A stretch of 64,000 nt of DNA from Vespa crabro (Eukaryota; Arthropoda; Insecta; Hymenoptera; Vespidae): the NCBI RefSeq assembly GCF_910589235.1, contig NC_060961.1, positions 4,225,001-4,289,000 of the forward strand, read 5' to 3'. This document shows positions 1-12,960 of the stretch, one piece after another (the first letter of the stretch is position 1; each line of letters opens with the position of its first letter). The notes under the pieces were generated by a model. It saw nothing but the letters and a program-made list of their open reading frames with translations, did no database searches and was not told where the DNA came from. The position numbers were made by a program, and so were the translations under genes.

Positions 1-203
1 ATTTGATATTTTAAAATAGAATTAGTTATTATCCTCAAGATTTAGTTATTATCCTTAAGATTTATCCTCAAATAATTGGTATTAATTTATCGTATAAATT
101 AATATTAATTTTCTATCGATATTTCCCAGTATAAAATTACTTTTAATTATTAATCTATTTATACATATCTATTTGATATTTTAAAATAGAATTAGTTATT
201 ATC
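1..203. repeat. 170-bp-spaced direct repeat, truncated by the window start
   Basis: Positions 1-33 and 171-203 are identical (ATTTGATATTTTAAAATAGA onward, 33 bp). Between them is a 20-bp tandem duplication at 21-40 and 41-60. A 170-bp period is satellite-like, but only one full unit is visible, so it may be a local duplication or the edge of an array that continues to the left. Confidence 0.6.
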
Positions 204-1080
204 TATACGATATTATATGATTAAAACGAAATATCGAATAGGATTCATTTTAAGATATCAAATGGTTTAATATATTCCTTCGCCATATGCTTTTAGTTTA
301 TCGATGTCGTACGGTGAACGTCACGCTTGTCTTTCGCCTTTAATCGTGGTATGCAAAGGACATACATTGCCGGGAGAATTCGACCGTCGAGAATTCGGAT
401 GAGAATATGGAATGGAGATGGTTTTCGAAAAGAGAGAGAGAGAAAGAATGAAATCGTTGAAATACGAAGGAATACGGCTAATCCCAAATGGAATGCGTCT
501 TCCTTCGATAGAGCGAAACATCTACTTGCCAAAGAGAAAAAAAAGAGAGAGAAAAAGAAAAAGAAAATTAAACTACTATATTTCCTGTTATGTTTGCTTG
601 CTTGCTTGCTAATCCCGTTGAAATCGTTGCTCATTAGATTGGCTTTAAACGAATTACTTCACTCACAGTTATAAATATTCTTGTGTATTTCGTTTTAAAA
701 TGATCATTTGATCGCCTTAACACGATCTCCTTTTAGACAAACATTGTCCTTCATCTTTGGTTCATTCCATTTTAATTTAACTTTCTATTCTGTGATATGC
801 AAATTCTAAACCATTAAAATATAACATCGTATCGATAAAGATTTTTCTTCTTTTTGCCTTTTTAAAACCCATTATTATTACAATCTGATAATTCCGATAT
901 AATAATAAACTTTATATATGTAAATGTAATTCCTATATTTTTTAGAACGTAATATCCATTTTTTGCTTCCTTTCATGTTTCTACTTTACCGCGTTAATAT
1001 ATGTATGATATAAAAGAAAGAAAAAAAGAGGAAAAAAAAAAATGATAAGCGAGAAATTTGACATAAAGCGTAAAATGATC
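204..1080. other. No gene seen; AT-rich spacer
   Basis: AT-rich DNA with a purine-rich run near 420-570 and four GCTT units at 593-611. The overlapping frames on both strands near 293-674 are K/R/E or F/S biased and look like repeat artefacts. Confidence 0.6.
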
Positions 1081-1136
1081 GTCCGGTTATGCGAACCGCC
1101 ATTTTCTGCCTCTTCCACTTCTTAGAGTTTGTCCAA

Positions 1137-1401
1137 TGACGTTAATCCTCGATAACGGTAGCGAGGACACGAGCCTCGAAATATCCTCAGAGTTTCATCC
1201 TCCGAAGATAACACCGTACATGACGTATCCTTTCAACTACGTCCGTCGTCAACGCGAATGACTCAACGACCGCTCGAAATAGGGATAAACAAGTTTTTCG
1301 GTAACATTCCGAAACATCGGCGTGCAATTAAAATCGAGCTTAAGTCCGGTCCGGTTGACGGTAATCCTCAATAACTGCGTTCAGGACACGTCTCATGACA
1401 T
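1137..1401. repeat. Diverged direct duplication, two copies 219 bp apart
   Basis: Positions 1137-1182 and 1356-1401 share TGACG[TG]TAATCCTC[GA]ATAAC and then AGGACACG, with about two thirds of bases alike over 46 bp. GTCCGGTT also occurs near each copy (1081 and just before 1356). The region is CpG-richer than its surroundings and has no usable open frame. Confidence 0.45.
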
Positions 1402-1805
1402 CGCAATGATAATCACACGCTCGAGATAGAACTCGCGTTGGATGGTTGCCCTTCTGTTCCTTGTATTTTGCGAACGACATCTGCGATTTACGCTTTTACT
1501 TTCTTCTTAAAAGGCGCATCTACCTAATCATTAAAAGTCGATCGTAAGTTGAGTATTAAGTAGAAAGAATGAACCATCTTTCTTGGAGTATCAAGTACGA
1601 GAGGAGACTAACCTCGAAAGAAATTTTCAAAAAGATTTTGGATTAACTTAATTCCTACAATGATACTCTTTTCGAAACGCTTAAATAATCCCATAATTCT
1701 ATCGAGTTCGCGAAACGATAACATGATTATACATTTATATTGACGAAATGTTTGATTATCATAAGAAAATTATTCCTCGCGAGATTTCAACTAGTTTTCG
1801 CGCAA
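1402..1805. other. No gene seen
   Basis: Unique, moderately AT-rich sequence after the duplicated CpG-bearing segment. No frame, hairpin or repeat stood out. Confidence 0.5.
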
Positions 1806-2077
1806 TTACGCGATCAGTGAAACTGATGAATTTAAGAGAGAACTCATGGAAGCTCTTCTCGTAGAGGAGATCGTGTCGTCGGCACTTTTATCTCGATCGA
1901 CACTGATGCGAGGATAAAGACATAAAACGTAACGGGCGTCCGTGAAGAGAGTGCATAATGGTAGTTTGCGTTGGACCGAGGGAAACGGTTGAAAGGCGGT
2001 CCAAGAAAGGAAGGAAGAAAGGAAGGAAGGAAAGGTAAGAAGGAAGGAAGGAAAGAACGAACGAACGAAGAAATGGT

Positions 2078-2227
2078 AAGGGAAGGAGGAGAAAGGAAGA
2101 AAGAAAGAAAGAAAGAGAAGAAGAAGGGAAAGGGAAAGAGAAAAAGGAGAAGGAGGAAGAGAAGGAGGAGGAGGAGGAGGAGGAGGAGGAGGAGGAGGAG
2201 GAGGAGGAGGAGGAGGAGGAGAAAGGA
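2078..2227 (+). repeat. 150-bp uninterrupted homopurine tract with (GGA)n
   Basis: Every base from 2078 to 2227 is A or G. It begins with GGAA/GAAA blocks and ends in about 19 GGA units (2164-2221). Such tracts can form triplex (H-DNA), and GGA runs can form G-tetrad structures. Both strands give long false open frames (poly-R/E, poly-P or poly-S). Confidence 0.95.
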
Positions 2228-2606
2228 CAGCAAGCCAGCCGGTCGGTTCTCTTCGAATGACGACGCTCGAGACTGACTCGGAGCATCCACGTCTCTTTCT
2301 CTTCTCTCGTATCCTTTCTCCATCTCTCTCTCTACGCGGCAAAACGATGTGTGTGGTCCATCGTGGCAGCCGCCAGGGCCGACTCGCTAATAACATCCCC
2401 TGCCCTCCGTTCCCTTCGAAGGAGAGCCACTCTCTCGCCCCATGCCGACGAAGGAAACGGGTAAAAAGGTACCAAAGATTCAGAACCCAAGTCCGCAAAT
2501 CGTCTTCTATGAATGCCTCCTCTCGATCGACGCTCGACGACGCTTGCGCGTCCTCCTCTTCCATCACCATCACCACCACCGCCCTCTCCTAGTCCTTTCT
2601 CACCAA

Positions 2607-2611
<5 letters not shown>

Positions 2612-2654
<43 letters not shown>
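2612..2654. repeat. (TC)n microsatellite
   Basis: About 21 perfect TC units, followed by imperfect TTTCTC units to about 2685. It lies about 390 bp beyond the homopurine tract, with opposite strand bias. Confidence 0.95.
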
Positions 2655-2660
<6 letters not shown>

Positions 2661-2873
2661 ATTTCTCTTTCTCTTTCGCTTTCACTCTCGTACGTTCAAT
2701 CTTACAAAGCCATCGTTCTCGACTCTTTTCTCTCATTCTCGATCCTCTCTCTACATTCTTCGGCAGACCTTCTCTCCTTTACACGCCTTCCTCCTTTTTA
2801 CAATTCCCTCGAAAAGCTTCGAACGCGCGTCCGCTTGTCGTGCTAGCGGATTTTTCGCATTCTATCGCTTCAT

Positions 2874-2881
2874 TATAAAAG
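2874..2881 (+). promoter_or_regulatory. TATA-box-like TATAAAAG
   Basis: A consensus TATA box is followed by GC-rich sequence (GCCGGCCACCAGCAGCC). I see no recognisable gene within several kb downstream, so its use is unproven. Confidence 0.2.
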
Positions 2882-5640
2882 CCGGCCACCAGCAGCCAAC
2901 TCCTGAATTCGGAGGACGGAAAGACGACGATACCTCGATACCCCAGCAACGAAGTCGAATCACGCCGTCCTCTTAGAATGTACCAAGAAGGAACCTGTTT
3001 TCGGTTCACCTTCTCGTCCTTTTCCACGAGCGGCCTCCCTCTCGTCAAGCAACGCCGCCACGATTTTGCGCTCGTCACTGTCCCCATCGTTGAAATTTTT
3101 CGAAAGGAATTAAGCTACTCTTTATTCTCATTTACTCTTCTTCCTTCCTCCTAACTATAAGATTCTTTATTTATCTCTATAGTAAACGACGACTTATCGA
3201 TCCGAAAAATAAAGTAAGAAAAAGATAGAGATAAAAGTAGAATCAGTTGTTTAAACGATGCATATGAAAGAAAAAAAACAAAAAAAAAAAGAAAAACAAA
3301 AAAAGACAAAAAAGAAAAGAAAAGAAAAAGAATAATCGATCATTCGATCATTCTGGAATTCATCGGAGAAATATATGCTTACATTTAACGAGACGAGTCA
3401 CTTAAAAGTCTTACAGCTGTGGCTCTTGTTGAGGCGAAAGAGAGAGAATGAGAGAGAGAGAGAGAGAGAGAGAAAAACCCTAGCACGAAAAAGAACGATC
3501 GAACGAAGTCAAAAATCTAAGCCAGCGATTTACCATCCGAAGAACCGTGTCGACTTTAAGTTCCAGCTTGTGTTTCGTAAATCCCAAGATTCCGAGAGTG
3601 GACAGGACCCACCGAGAAAAGAAGTAGTACAGGCTTCGGGGATTATCTAGAGATTCGTGACAAAGCGCGTAATGCGATTTGGTAATTATTTTCTTCTTCT
3701 TTTTTTTTTCTCTTTTTTTTTCCTTTGGTTTTCTTTCTTTTTTCAAAACTCCCAGCAAGATAATATTACTTCCCCTCTTAATATTATAATATTACTATAT
3801 CGCTTTGTAACGGTATCGATTTTAATTGATTATCTATCTTGTGCCTACGTTTGATTGTGCGTACTTTAAAACAAATCTCACACGAGTCATCGTTATTATT
3901 TTCTAAGTCGTTACATCTCAATTCGGAGCCACCAATTGCGATAGCGATTCCATGGCAGGTATCGACGCTCTATCTGATTTTATTGCACGTCTCGTCTTGC
4001 GGCTTTACGTGGCCAAGTTGGGCGGAGTCATCCACAGTGGTTCTCATTATCGAATCGAACTTTTCTCATTGAAGAAATACTAATCGAAGATATAAAATGA
4101 CTAAAAAAAATCGATAATAGATGATAATAATTTTCTTCGAACTCGTTAAAGTTTAAGGATTAATTTATTATTATTTTAATTAAATCCAAAGAATTTTATT
4201 AAAAGCTCATTTATTTTAATCGCTTAACGCTGTTGCTTTAATTCGCGATTTTTCGTAGAGAAGACATAAAAGCTCTTGAAAATATTCAAATGCTTTTGCT
4301 TCTTTCCCGTATTCTCGCGCTATGAAATGCAGAAAATACGTGTGGAGAGCATCGTAAAAAGCCGTTGTTAAGTATTTATCCATTAAAATGAAAAATCGTC
4401 TTTCCCGCGTTTATTAAACTTGCAAAAGGAATCGAAGTCTGTACGTATATATATATATACACATACATACATATATATATATATGTGTATATATATATAT
4501 ATGTTAGCGACGACGACAGGGCATACATTGTTTTACCAAGTAAATGTTTAAAATATCGTTGAAACGTCGAGAGCGCGCGGCGCGGCTGTAAACTTTCAAT
4601 ATCGTTGGGTGCATTTTCAAAGCTGAATGCGCACTGCACTCGCGTGATGTTGGCACACGGTTGCTTTACGTCAGTATCAAGAGGCACTCAGCGTCGAGGG
4701 AATTGTGCGCATCCTTAAGGTGGAAGCTGGAGAGATGATAAAAGAGTGCAAAAGGAAAAGATAGAAAATAGTATCAAAGACGTCGGAATGAAATGTATTT
4801 TTAGACGTCTTATTGATCCACGACCCCGAACTTAAAATCAACTTCTACATTCGTTCTAGTTATAAAAAGAATGAAAGAAATGCGGATAGATGTTAGTTAA
4901 AGAAACGGATTAATAAAATATAAAATAAAATTATAGAAAAATGCTATATACATATATATATATATAAGATTTGTAAGATCGTATTTATAGATATCATTTT
5001 TTTGACAAAATTAATCATATGACTTTGATATTAAACAACCTCCTTCACGAATTAGAACGAACTTGACTTAGAATTTTTTTATGGAATAGGAAAAGAGATA
5101 AAGTTGAAAATTTTTTTAATCCTGAAAAAAGTTACTCGACCATACAAACGTTTCATATAAGAAACCATGTTATCTGTTTATCAGATTAATCGTATATCGA
5201 AATGCATTTTGTAAGAAGTCATAAAATTTATGTATAATACTGATCCATCTGTAGCATTAAATTATCCTTGATGTCACAGAGTTGCGCAATTTTTAATTAA
5301 ATATATATGAATATTAAAAATTGTTCATTTCTCTTTAACGAAAAGCCAAAACATTTAGGGACTTCGAAGCCAAGAGAATCGGCTTGATCTTTCATTGTTA
5401 CAACGACAAAGTCGTGGCTTTCCTTGACACATCGGAGTACGCTCGTCGCGAGTACTTTGTCACCGAGACTACTTTATGACTACTCGTGCAAACCTACCAT
5501 CCCCTTCATCCTTCTCTCCTGTTGCCAAGCACGCTTTGTTTCGCTCCTCGCTGCTGGTAAAAACACACCGTCAACCGAGAAAAGCAAAAAGCCATCGTTA
5601 AGGCAATATTTTCGTATAGATCGCTAGAGCGGGTAACATT
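2882..5640. other. No gene seen; spacer with A-rich and GA/TA tracts
   Basis: CpG-bearing sequence to about 3,110, then A-rich runs (3268-3331), a GA run (3450-3473), a T-rich run (3699-3722) and otherwise AT-rich unique DNA. Frames of 60-115 codons are present, but none resembles a protein I know. Confidence 0.5.
4446..4503. repeat. (TA)n/(CATA)n compound microsatellite
   Basis: TA units are interrupted by ACACATACATACA and GTG. Confidence 0.9.
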
Positions 5641-5815
5641 TCAAAAAAGAAACAAAAAAAAAAAGAGAAAAAAAAAAGAAAAACAAAGAAAAAAAAAGAA
5701 AGAAAAAAAGAAGAATAAACGCAGGACTCGCATAAGGTTCCACACACGCAACGAACAATACCCAGTGATATCGATACATCGTTGGAAATCGATAACGCAT
5801 TGTTCCTCGAGCCCA

Positions 5816-5818
<3 letters not shown>

Positions 5819-5855
<37 letters not shown>
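5819..5855. repeat. (TC)n microsatellite
   Basis: About 18 perfect TC units, then interrupted CT-rich sequence to about 5925. An A-rich purine run at 5641-5717 lies just upstream. Confidence 0.95.
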
Positions 5856-5861
<6 letters not shown>

Positions 5862-6955
5862 TCTCTCTCTATCTCTCTGTCTTTCCGTCCCTTTCTCTCT
5901 TTTTCTTTTTGTCTCTGTCTCTTTCCTATGAACGATTGCGAATCTCGACACCAAAACGAGGCACGTGTCATTGATGGACGAGCAATGTCGTAAACGGGTT
6001 TTATGTATCACCGATATTTTGCCCCTTTCGATCAACGAATCATGAAAAAACATTCAACAAAAAAAAAAGAAAAAAAAAAAAAAAAGAAAAATATTCTCAT
6101 AATTTAAACTCAGTTTAGAGTTTATTCCTTAACTTCTTCACAATTTCGTTTATCATTTCGCGATCACGATCAATCCATTTCACGGATATGCGAGCACATT
6201 GAATAATAAGAAAGAGAAGAGAAATAGATTTCGCATGGAAACGAGGGATGCGTGCCTTCGAAAGTGAGATATTATCTCTCTGCGTAAAAAAAAAAAAAAA
6301 ATGACGAGTCATCGAAGAGAGACAATGCAAATTTTATATACACATACATACGTAGCAAGAATTCGATATATTAGATATATACTTCGTAAAAATTTCAATT
6401 CGTATACGTATGCATGCATGTGTGCGATAAAATAATATGTTCCTCCTAAGTCGAATAATTTATTTTTTTCTTTTTCGAACTAATGCGAGAATGCAAAAAA
6501 AAAAAAGAAAAAGGAATGATCGTAATATTGTATAAACAAATTGATCTGTAAATAGTAAATTATTTGCAACCGATTGAACAACAACAAGTCTTATCAACGA
6601 TATAAGTTCTATCAACAACTTATATTTTTTTTCTTTAGTAGAAAATACTTGTTAAGAATTTTCTCTGACGATATTATTATTAAAAGGTTCCTGGTATACA
6701 AAGTTTTATCATTATAATACTCGTTCTAGTTCAATAGCTTTTCACGCTGTGCAAACGCTTACTTTAATCACACCGCTTCGCTTCAATTTCACTTTTCCTC
6801 CCTTTCATTGGCGCCAACCCTTCGATCTCTTCAACCTCGCTCTTTTTTCTTTCTTTAAATAAACGGGCAGGTGCCTCTGCAACGAGCGTCTGTCGACGGA
6901 CACTAGCCGCTATTTTCACACGTCATCGTCGACGTTGGCTCCAACTGACAATGAC

Positions 6956-6991
6956 GTATATATATATATGTGTGTGTGTGTGTTGTGTATT

Positions 6992-7034
<43 letters not shown>
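6956..7034. repeat. (TA)n/(TG)n compound microsatellite
   Basis: TA units, then eight TG units, a short interruption, then a long TA run. Nearby minus-strand open frames (poly-Y/I) are artefacts of it. Confidence 0.95.
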
Positions 7035-7037
<3 letters not shown>

Positions 7038-7962
7038 ACATACATAATACATAGGATCCTTTGATGATATTTCCCTTGTACGTGGACAACTCGAATCGTT
7101 TCTACGATATATGAGAACGTCGCATGATCCAAAAAAAAAAAAAAAAAAATTGGAAACTTTTGCATTGATAGTTTTGTTTAAAGAATGCTCGTCTATCAAC
7201 ATCAATATTGTGATCGATCAATACGATCGATTTCGTTTAAAAAACATTCGGTTCTTTTAGATATTATCGATACAGAAAAAAAAAAAAAAACAAACAAACA
7301 AAAAAAGGAAAAAGAAAGGAAAAAAAGAAATATCGACAAAAATAACTTTCTACAATTATTTTAAGTTTCTTTTATGTATTCAAAACGATATATTCCTAGC
7401 ACATAGAAAGTATGAAAAAGTAGATTACGCTTAGAGCGAGAAAATTTTCAATCGGATTTTCAACGGACAAAGTCGAACTAGTCATAGAAACTCGTCGTGT
7501 CTCATATTGTGCTGTCTCTAAAAAGGAAAGAAAAGTAATAAAATAAAAAAAAAAAAAAAAAAAAAGAGAAAGGAAAAAGGATACTCCATTGTTGGTTAAC
7601 TCTCATCGTACGAGCCTCGCTGCTTGAAAGCTTTCCGCGGCGATGACACAAACGATTTTGATTAACTCGTCTTGTTAGAACGTATGTGCTTGTACAAAGC
7701 CTAATTAAGTACGCACTCATCCCAATTGTCAATGCATACGCGTGTACCGTAGCTATGCGCTACGCTACAAGCTTGGTCGGTACTCAACGGACAATAGACA
7801 TTCGTGCTAAAGATTTTTTTCAAGTTTAACCAAGTTCATCGACATTTATCTACATTCTCGACGATACTTTGAACTCGCTTTTAATGAATAAAAACGTTGT
7901 AATAAAACGGACACATTCCTTTAAGTATATTTCTATTCATGTGCTATTCTATGAATTGCTCT

Positions 7963-7963
<1 letters not shown>

Positions 7964-8007
<44 letters not shown>
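7964..8007 (+). repeat. Poly(A) run of 44
   Basis: An uninterrupted A run flanked by CTCTC and GAGAG. No target-site duplication or retroelement body is visible, so I cannot call it a retroposon tail. Confidence 0.9.
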
Positions 8008-8010
<3 letters not shown>

Positions 8011-8338
8011 AGAATTGTGAATATACAACGGCCATGAACAAGTGCTGTTTTACTTCAATAAACTCTTTATTTATAACAACACTTATATTTATCAATCAAT
8101 CCAATATTTTTTTTTGTCTGCTAAAATTCCAATAATACCAAAGCAAATATTTGTTTATTGCGTAATCCCTCATGCGTTCCAACAAATTTTGGAATTTACC
8201 TTCGCACCGTGATGGTATGATACAATATTGTTCGCTCGTCGAGACTCTTTAATAATTTCAAAACGAGAGGAGACGCGACTCCCGCGATGAATTACCCGAC
8301 CCCATTCTCTTTGTAACGTAATCTATATCCATCTACGT

Positions 8339-8346
8339 ATAAAAGC
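8339..8346 (+). promoter_or_regulatory. TATA-box-like TATAAAAG
   Basis: A consensus TATA box lies in a CpG-bearing island; no coding frame follows. It may mark the promoter or a first non-coding exon of an unseen gene, or be chance. Confidence 0.2.
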
Positions 8347-9470
8347 GAACGTAGACGCTGACCAGGGGTTGCTTTCTAATTTGGCTGCGACAAAAAGCTT
8401 TTACCCCTTTGGATCTCGACGCCGACGCCGACGTCGATGTAAACGAGTGCATGCGTTCGCTTCGACTTCAGAATATGTCCCATGTCGTAAACATACAGTC
8501 CCGACATTCTCAAAATATTTCTACAATTAACGATGAATCGATGATTAAATCGAAAATAATATCGCAGATAAGATAAATTGAATATTGAATAATTTAAAAT
8601 GGATGATTTTATTTTTAGAAACGTTTAGTAAAAAAACATAAACTAGCGTCCCAAAATCCTAAAACTTATATCCCCGTTGATGGTATAAAAATTGGTCAAA
8701 TAATATTTGCAGAAATAGATTGGTTTTTAGAATTTAATTCCCATTATATCGTTAAAAATGAATATACTGTGTACTTCTGCAATCTGTATTTTTCTATAAC
8801 CTTTTAATCCAGCATACATTAAAGGATAAAAACATACCGTAAAATAGATATAGATATTATAGTTCTACAAAAATAGAAATTATTCGATAGTATTTTTGTC
8901 AATATCCCTTTCAATATATTTAACGAATTATAATTATCTCATAACAATTAATAATATATATATATAAATTATTGTATGCCATAAGTATATTAATTTATTT
9001 TACAATAGTAGCACGATGCTCCAAAACAATTCTTCAACTTTGTCTCAATTAAATTATAATATTTAAAAGAAAAGTATTTATTGTTACGAGACTCGAGCAC
9101 TTTCCGTTCTTCGAGGGCCTCGCCATTGCTATGCCATGTAATTTATTCTCTTTTAAATTCAATGCGGAGGAGATCACCGCAAGCGGTTCATAAATCAATG
9201 GACACTCCCAAGCGACGGGGTTACGCGCTTTAATGCCACTTTGTGGTTAACCGGGATTAGCGCGTAGAAAATGCGAGTGTCCTTTGACGCGTGCGGGGAA
9301 CGTATTAAGATTTATTTTAATGAACCTTTCGGCCCCGCAATCCGACATTCCTTATGGTGCGACGACCCGAGTAGAATGCTCTTTATCAGGTGGGAAGTTT
9401 GTTCCATACAATTTCGTTCTTTTTACTGTTATAAACTCGAATTCGAAGCTTTTTAATTATATGTCTAAAC

Positions 9471-9476
<6 letters not shown>

Positions 9477-9515
<39 letters not shown>
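9477..9515. repeat. (TA)n microsatellite
   Basis: About 19 perfect TA units. Confidence 0.95.
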
Positions 9516-9517
<2 letters not shown>

Positions 9518-10120
9518 TTTATCTATTCTATTGTATGTTTCGAACTTTAAGCGGCTTTGCAACGTTATCGTATGAAAAAATTAGTTGAAAAAAAAAAAAA
9601 AGAAGAAAGGAGAAAAAAAAATTACGATCCAAAATTAAACAAGTACGTACGTATATTGTTCCATTTGAAAACTAAAAGTCACCTTTGTTTCTTCAAAGGA
9701 TCTCTAACAGAATGAAAATTTTCATACAATTTTTTAATTCTTTAATACTTTGAAAGATATTCGTTGGCTCGTTATATGGAAAGAACGTCGTTTACGATAA
9801 GAAACTTTAAGCATGGCTGAATACACCTGATTTAAATCCCTTTAACGAAGATGCTGATAGAATACTGAGATGAAATATTATGAAGTTCGAAGAGAAAGAG
9901 AGAGAGAGAGAGAGAGAGATCTGGTGAAGGATGACGGCCAAGAGCGATCAAAATGACGCATGATTATTAAAGAGTTAGTTTCAGGAGTCCAAGTGACACC
10001 GTACCTCATTGCTTATTCAGGCAGCATACTTTATTAGGGTGGAAGGAAGACAGACACTGTGAGATTATGAGATCGACCTCCGGCCAATGTTCAAGCAGAA
10101 ACAGAGGACACCCTTGGATG

Positions 10121-10318
10121 AAGTCTAGAGAAAGAGAGAAAGAGAGAAAGGGAAAGAGAGAATGAGAGAGATAGAGAAAGAGAGAAAAAGAGAGAGAGAG
10201 AATGAAAGAGGGAAAGAGAGAGAGAGAAGGGAAGAAGACCTAGACTGAGAGAGAGAGAAAAAGACAGGTCAAGGTAGAGACGGAGAAAATGTGTCGGTGT
10301 GTGTGTGTGTGTGTGTGT
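10121..10318. repeat. GA-rich purine stretch ending in (GT)n
   Basis: Imperfect GAGA/GAAA sequence runs from 10121 to about 10265, followed by about ten GT units at 10297-10318. Confidence 0.85.
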
Positions 10319-10749
10319 AAGCAAAAGAGCGAGATAGAGAGATAGAGTCAGCAGAGTCGTAGTGGATAACTCGGATACCTTGTACGGGGCAAGCAGCGTT
10401 TAACTTCTAATTGAATCGTGAATCCGAACGTTAAAACGATGCTACGGAAAGACTTGTCGGTTAAATCAACCATACGAAACACCTAATTCGATTATCAATG
10501 TCAACTATCTATATATGAATTTATGGATGAACGATTAAACGACGTAGTTTTTCAAAGTTTCGATCTATTTTTCCCCGAACGAACTTTGATATTTTTCGAA
10601 TAAAACTTTTTCCAATTTAAATCGTCAAAGAGTTACAGTATGTCGTCGCGATAAACTTTTCTCGTTACAATATCTACGGTACACTGTATCCGCTTGAAAT
10701 GTAACGAATCCACTTGCATATTTGTACAAAATATGCAACAGTAAAAGAG

Positions 10750-10756
<7 letters not shown>

Positions 10757-10793
<37 letters not shown>

Positions 10794-10859
10794 AGGGGGA
10801 GAGTTTTTTCTTTCTCTTTTTTTTCCTTCTTTTTTTTCTTTTTTTTTTTTTTTTTTTTA
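10757..10859. repeat. (GA)n followed directly by a T-rich tract
   Basis: A GA run (10757-10788) passes through GGGA units into a T-rich tract at 10805-10859, an abrupt purine-to-pyrimidine switch on one strand. Confidence 0.9.
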
Positions 10860-12145
10860 ATAAAAATGAAATCGAGCTTCTTACGAAGATGATAATTCGT
10901 AAATTTCTCTTTGTAGATAAGAAGAAATTCAACGAGTATCAATCGAGTCTATCTAGAATCTATACTTTGTATAAAATTTTCCATATATTCGTACGTGGTC
11001 GGACAAACTTCGAGTCACGGTCATAAATTATAAACTGTATTTCCTAAACGATGAAACACGCTTCCCTTAAATCCTGAGAGTAACATACAATGGATGAAAC
11101 GAAACGTATGTTCAATTTCTGTAACAAGCGTCGTTTAGAAATTAAGTTTCGTTGAAATTCACGATTGGTAGTCGGAGTTATGGTTCGGTGCGTCTGTCAG
11201 TCGCTGAGTTACGGAGGAACATGATTAGATAGGCTAATTAATCGAATCCCGATGTGGTGTCGGGAGATAAACTTCAATGAATGAACGATATGTCGCGTCA
11301 AAGTCTCTTAACCGCAAATATGTTTCGCGAAATATAGGAACAAACATACCATACAATGCGTATTACTACGCTCCAGGTAAGCTAACTTTTGAATACGGAT
11401 GCGATCGCTTACGAAACATCAAGTTTCTCGAATGAAATTATCGTTTCTAGAAATGTTACTCCGTTTATTTTTATTCAATGAGAGAGAAAACGTGAATGAA
11501 CATTTTTTTCTTTCTTTTCCTTTTGTTTCTTTTTTTTTTTTTTTTTTTCTTTTTTTTTTTACTATTTTAATTTGACAATTAAAATATCAGGAAATAAGAA
11601 AGAGAAATTACTACGAGGTATAATTGATTGTCATTGACGATTCATGCATACAATTTGATGCCGCATTCAATGCTAAAAAGAATATTCGTGTGTGTAATCA
11701 GCAACTATAATACATTATGCCATGAATAGAAAGTAACGTGTGCTTTGTTGAAAGCTTAATCGATCAATCAACGGTAAACATAATCATATTCCTGCATTAT
11801 CTACATATTAGAAACAATTATACATTATGATCTCGACACAAATATAGACGGAAACATATCATTACGGTCGCATTATAAATGCAGGATATTCAAAAAGCAA
11901 CGATTGACACGCATCTGCACATCAGACATGCAAGCATTTGCTTGTCACACGTTTTCGAAGTCCGAATCCATAGTCCTGGATAATTAATTTTACAAATCAT
12001 GAATTATATAACACGAATACTATTATCCTAAGCGGAATACCAAATGGCAATGTTCACCTGGAGTGAAATATCTAATCGCGACATGAAAATAAAAGAGAGA
12101 AAAAAGAATAATAGTGCGTAATATTAAATAAGCAAAATATGTTGC

Positions 12146-12149
<4 letters not shown>

Positions 12150-12187
<38 letters not shown>

Positions 12188-12216
12188 TATATAAAAAAGA
12201 GAGAGAGAGAGAGAGA
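12150..12216. repeat. (TA)n then (GA)n microsatellites
   Basis: A TA run at 12150-12183 is followed by a GA run at 12198-12216. Confidence 0.9.
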
Positions 12217-12679
12217 AAGAGACAGAGAAAATTGATAATAATTAATTACTAAGTTTATTAATACGAGATGCTTAATAAATAAATAAATCCATAATTCCAA
12301 TTAAGTTATAGTAAATAAACGAAAACTGAATTAAACATAAGAAAAAAAGAGAAGAAGAGAAAGAGAGAGAGAAAGAAAAAGAGAAAGAAAGAGAAAGAGA
12401 GATGGGACAATTTTTCGACGCGAGATCGAGTCGGAAAGGTCGAGAAAAAGAGATTGGCAAAGGAACGGTAGTTCGTCGCGCACGAAGGGTGCAATCTCGT
12501 AGGTGGGCCGCGAAATAAATGCACGCGCCTTCGAATTTTCGAGCTTTCGAGTACGAAGGAAGACAGTCGACCATTGTCAGCTCGGTCACGTAAACCGGCG
12601 CGACACTCGGCATATGAACTATTGGCCGACATCAAGCCCCCGAGCAATTCCTCCCTCGTGCTTCTGCTCTCTTCCTTCC

Positions 12680-12682
<3 letters not shown>

Positions 12683-12725
<43 letters not shown>
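12683..12725. repeat. (TC)n microsatellite
   Basis: About 21 perfect TC units; the left arm of a TC...GA pair with 12911-12991. Confidence 0.95.
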
Positions 12726-12728
<3 letters not shown>

Positions 12729-12902
12729 CACCCTCGAGCGCGGCATTCCGCTTTCGAGAATATAACCACGTGAAACGAGTTTCGCCAACCCTCGCGTCTC
12801 GAATGTTTAAGAGGAGAGGAACGAGAATTTATCACGCTTCGTGGTTTTATACCGCATGAAGTAGGAAGGAAAGAAACAGAAAGAGAGGAAGGCAGGAAGG
12901 GT

Positions 12903-12910
<8 letters not shown>

Positions 12911-12960
<50 letters not shown>

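Larger units (their letters stand above)
5856..9300. other. No gene seen; AT-rich spacer with homopolymer runs
   Basis: Poly(A) runs near 6060-6086, 6286-6300, 7131-7149, 7275-7290 and 7546-7565, TA/TG repeats, and a CpG-bearing island at about 8,260-8,480 with TATAAAAG. No supported exon. Confidence 0.5.
9516..12149. other. No gene seen
   Basis: Unique AT-rich DNA with the GA/GT tracts listed separately, and a T-rich run at 11,507-11,560. Segments near 11,160-11,350 are CpG-richer but lack a frame. Confidence 0.5.

Noticed and set aside
1806..2579. 257-codon minus-strand frame
   Set aside because: It is open because it translates GGA/GAAA repeats (poly-P and S/F/L); no domain and no splice support.
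7964..8007. Poly(A) tail of a retroposed sequence
   Set aside because: No target-site duplication and no gene-like or LINE-like body before it; CTCTC/GAGAG flanks are inverted, not direct.
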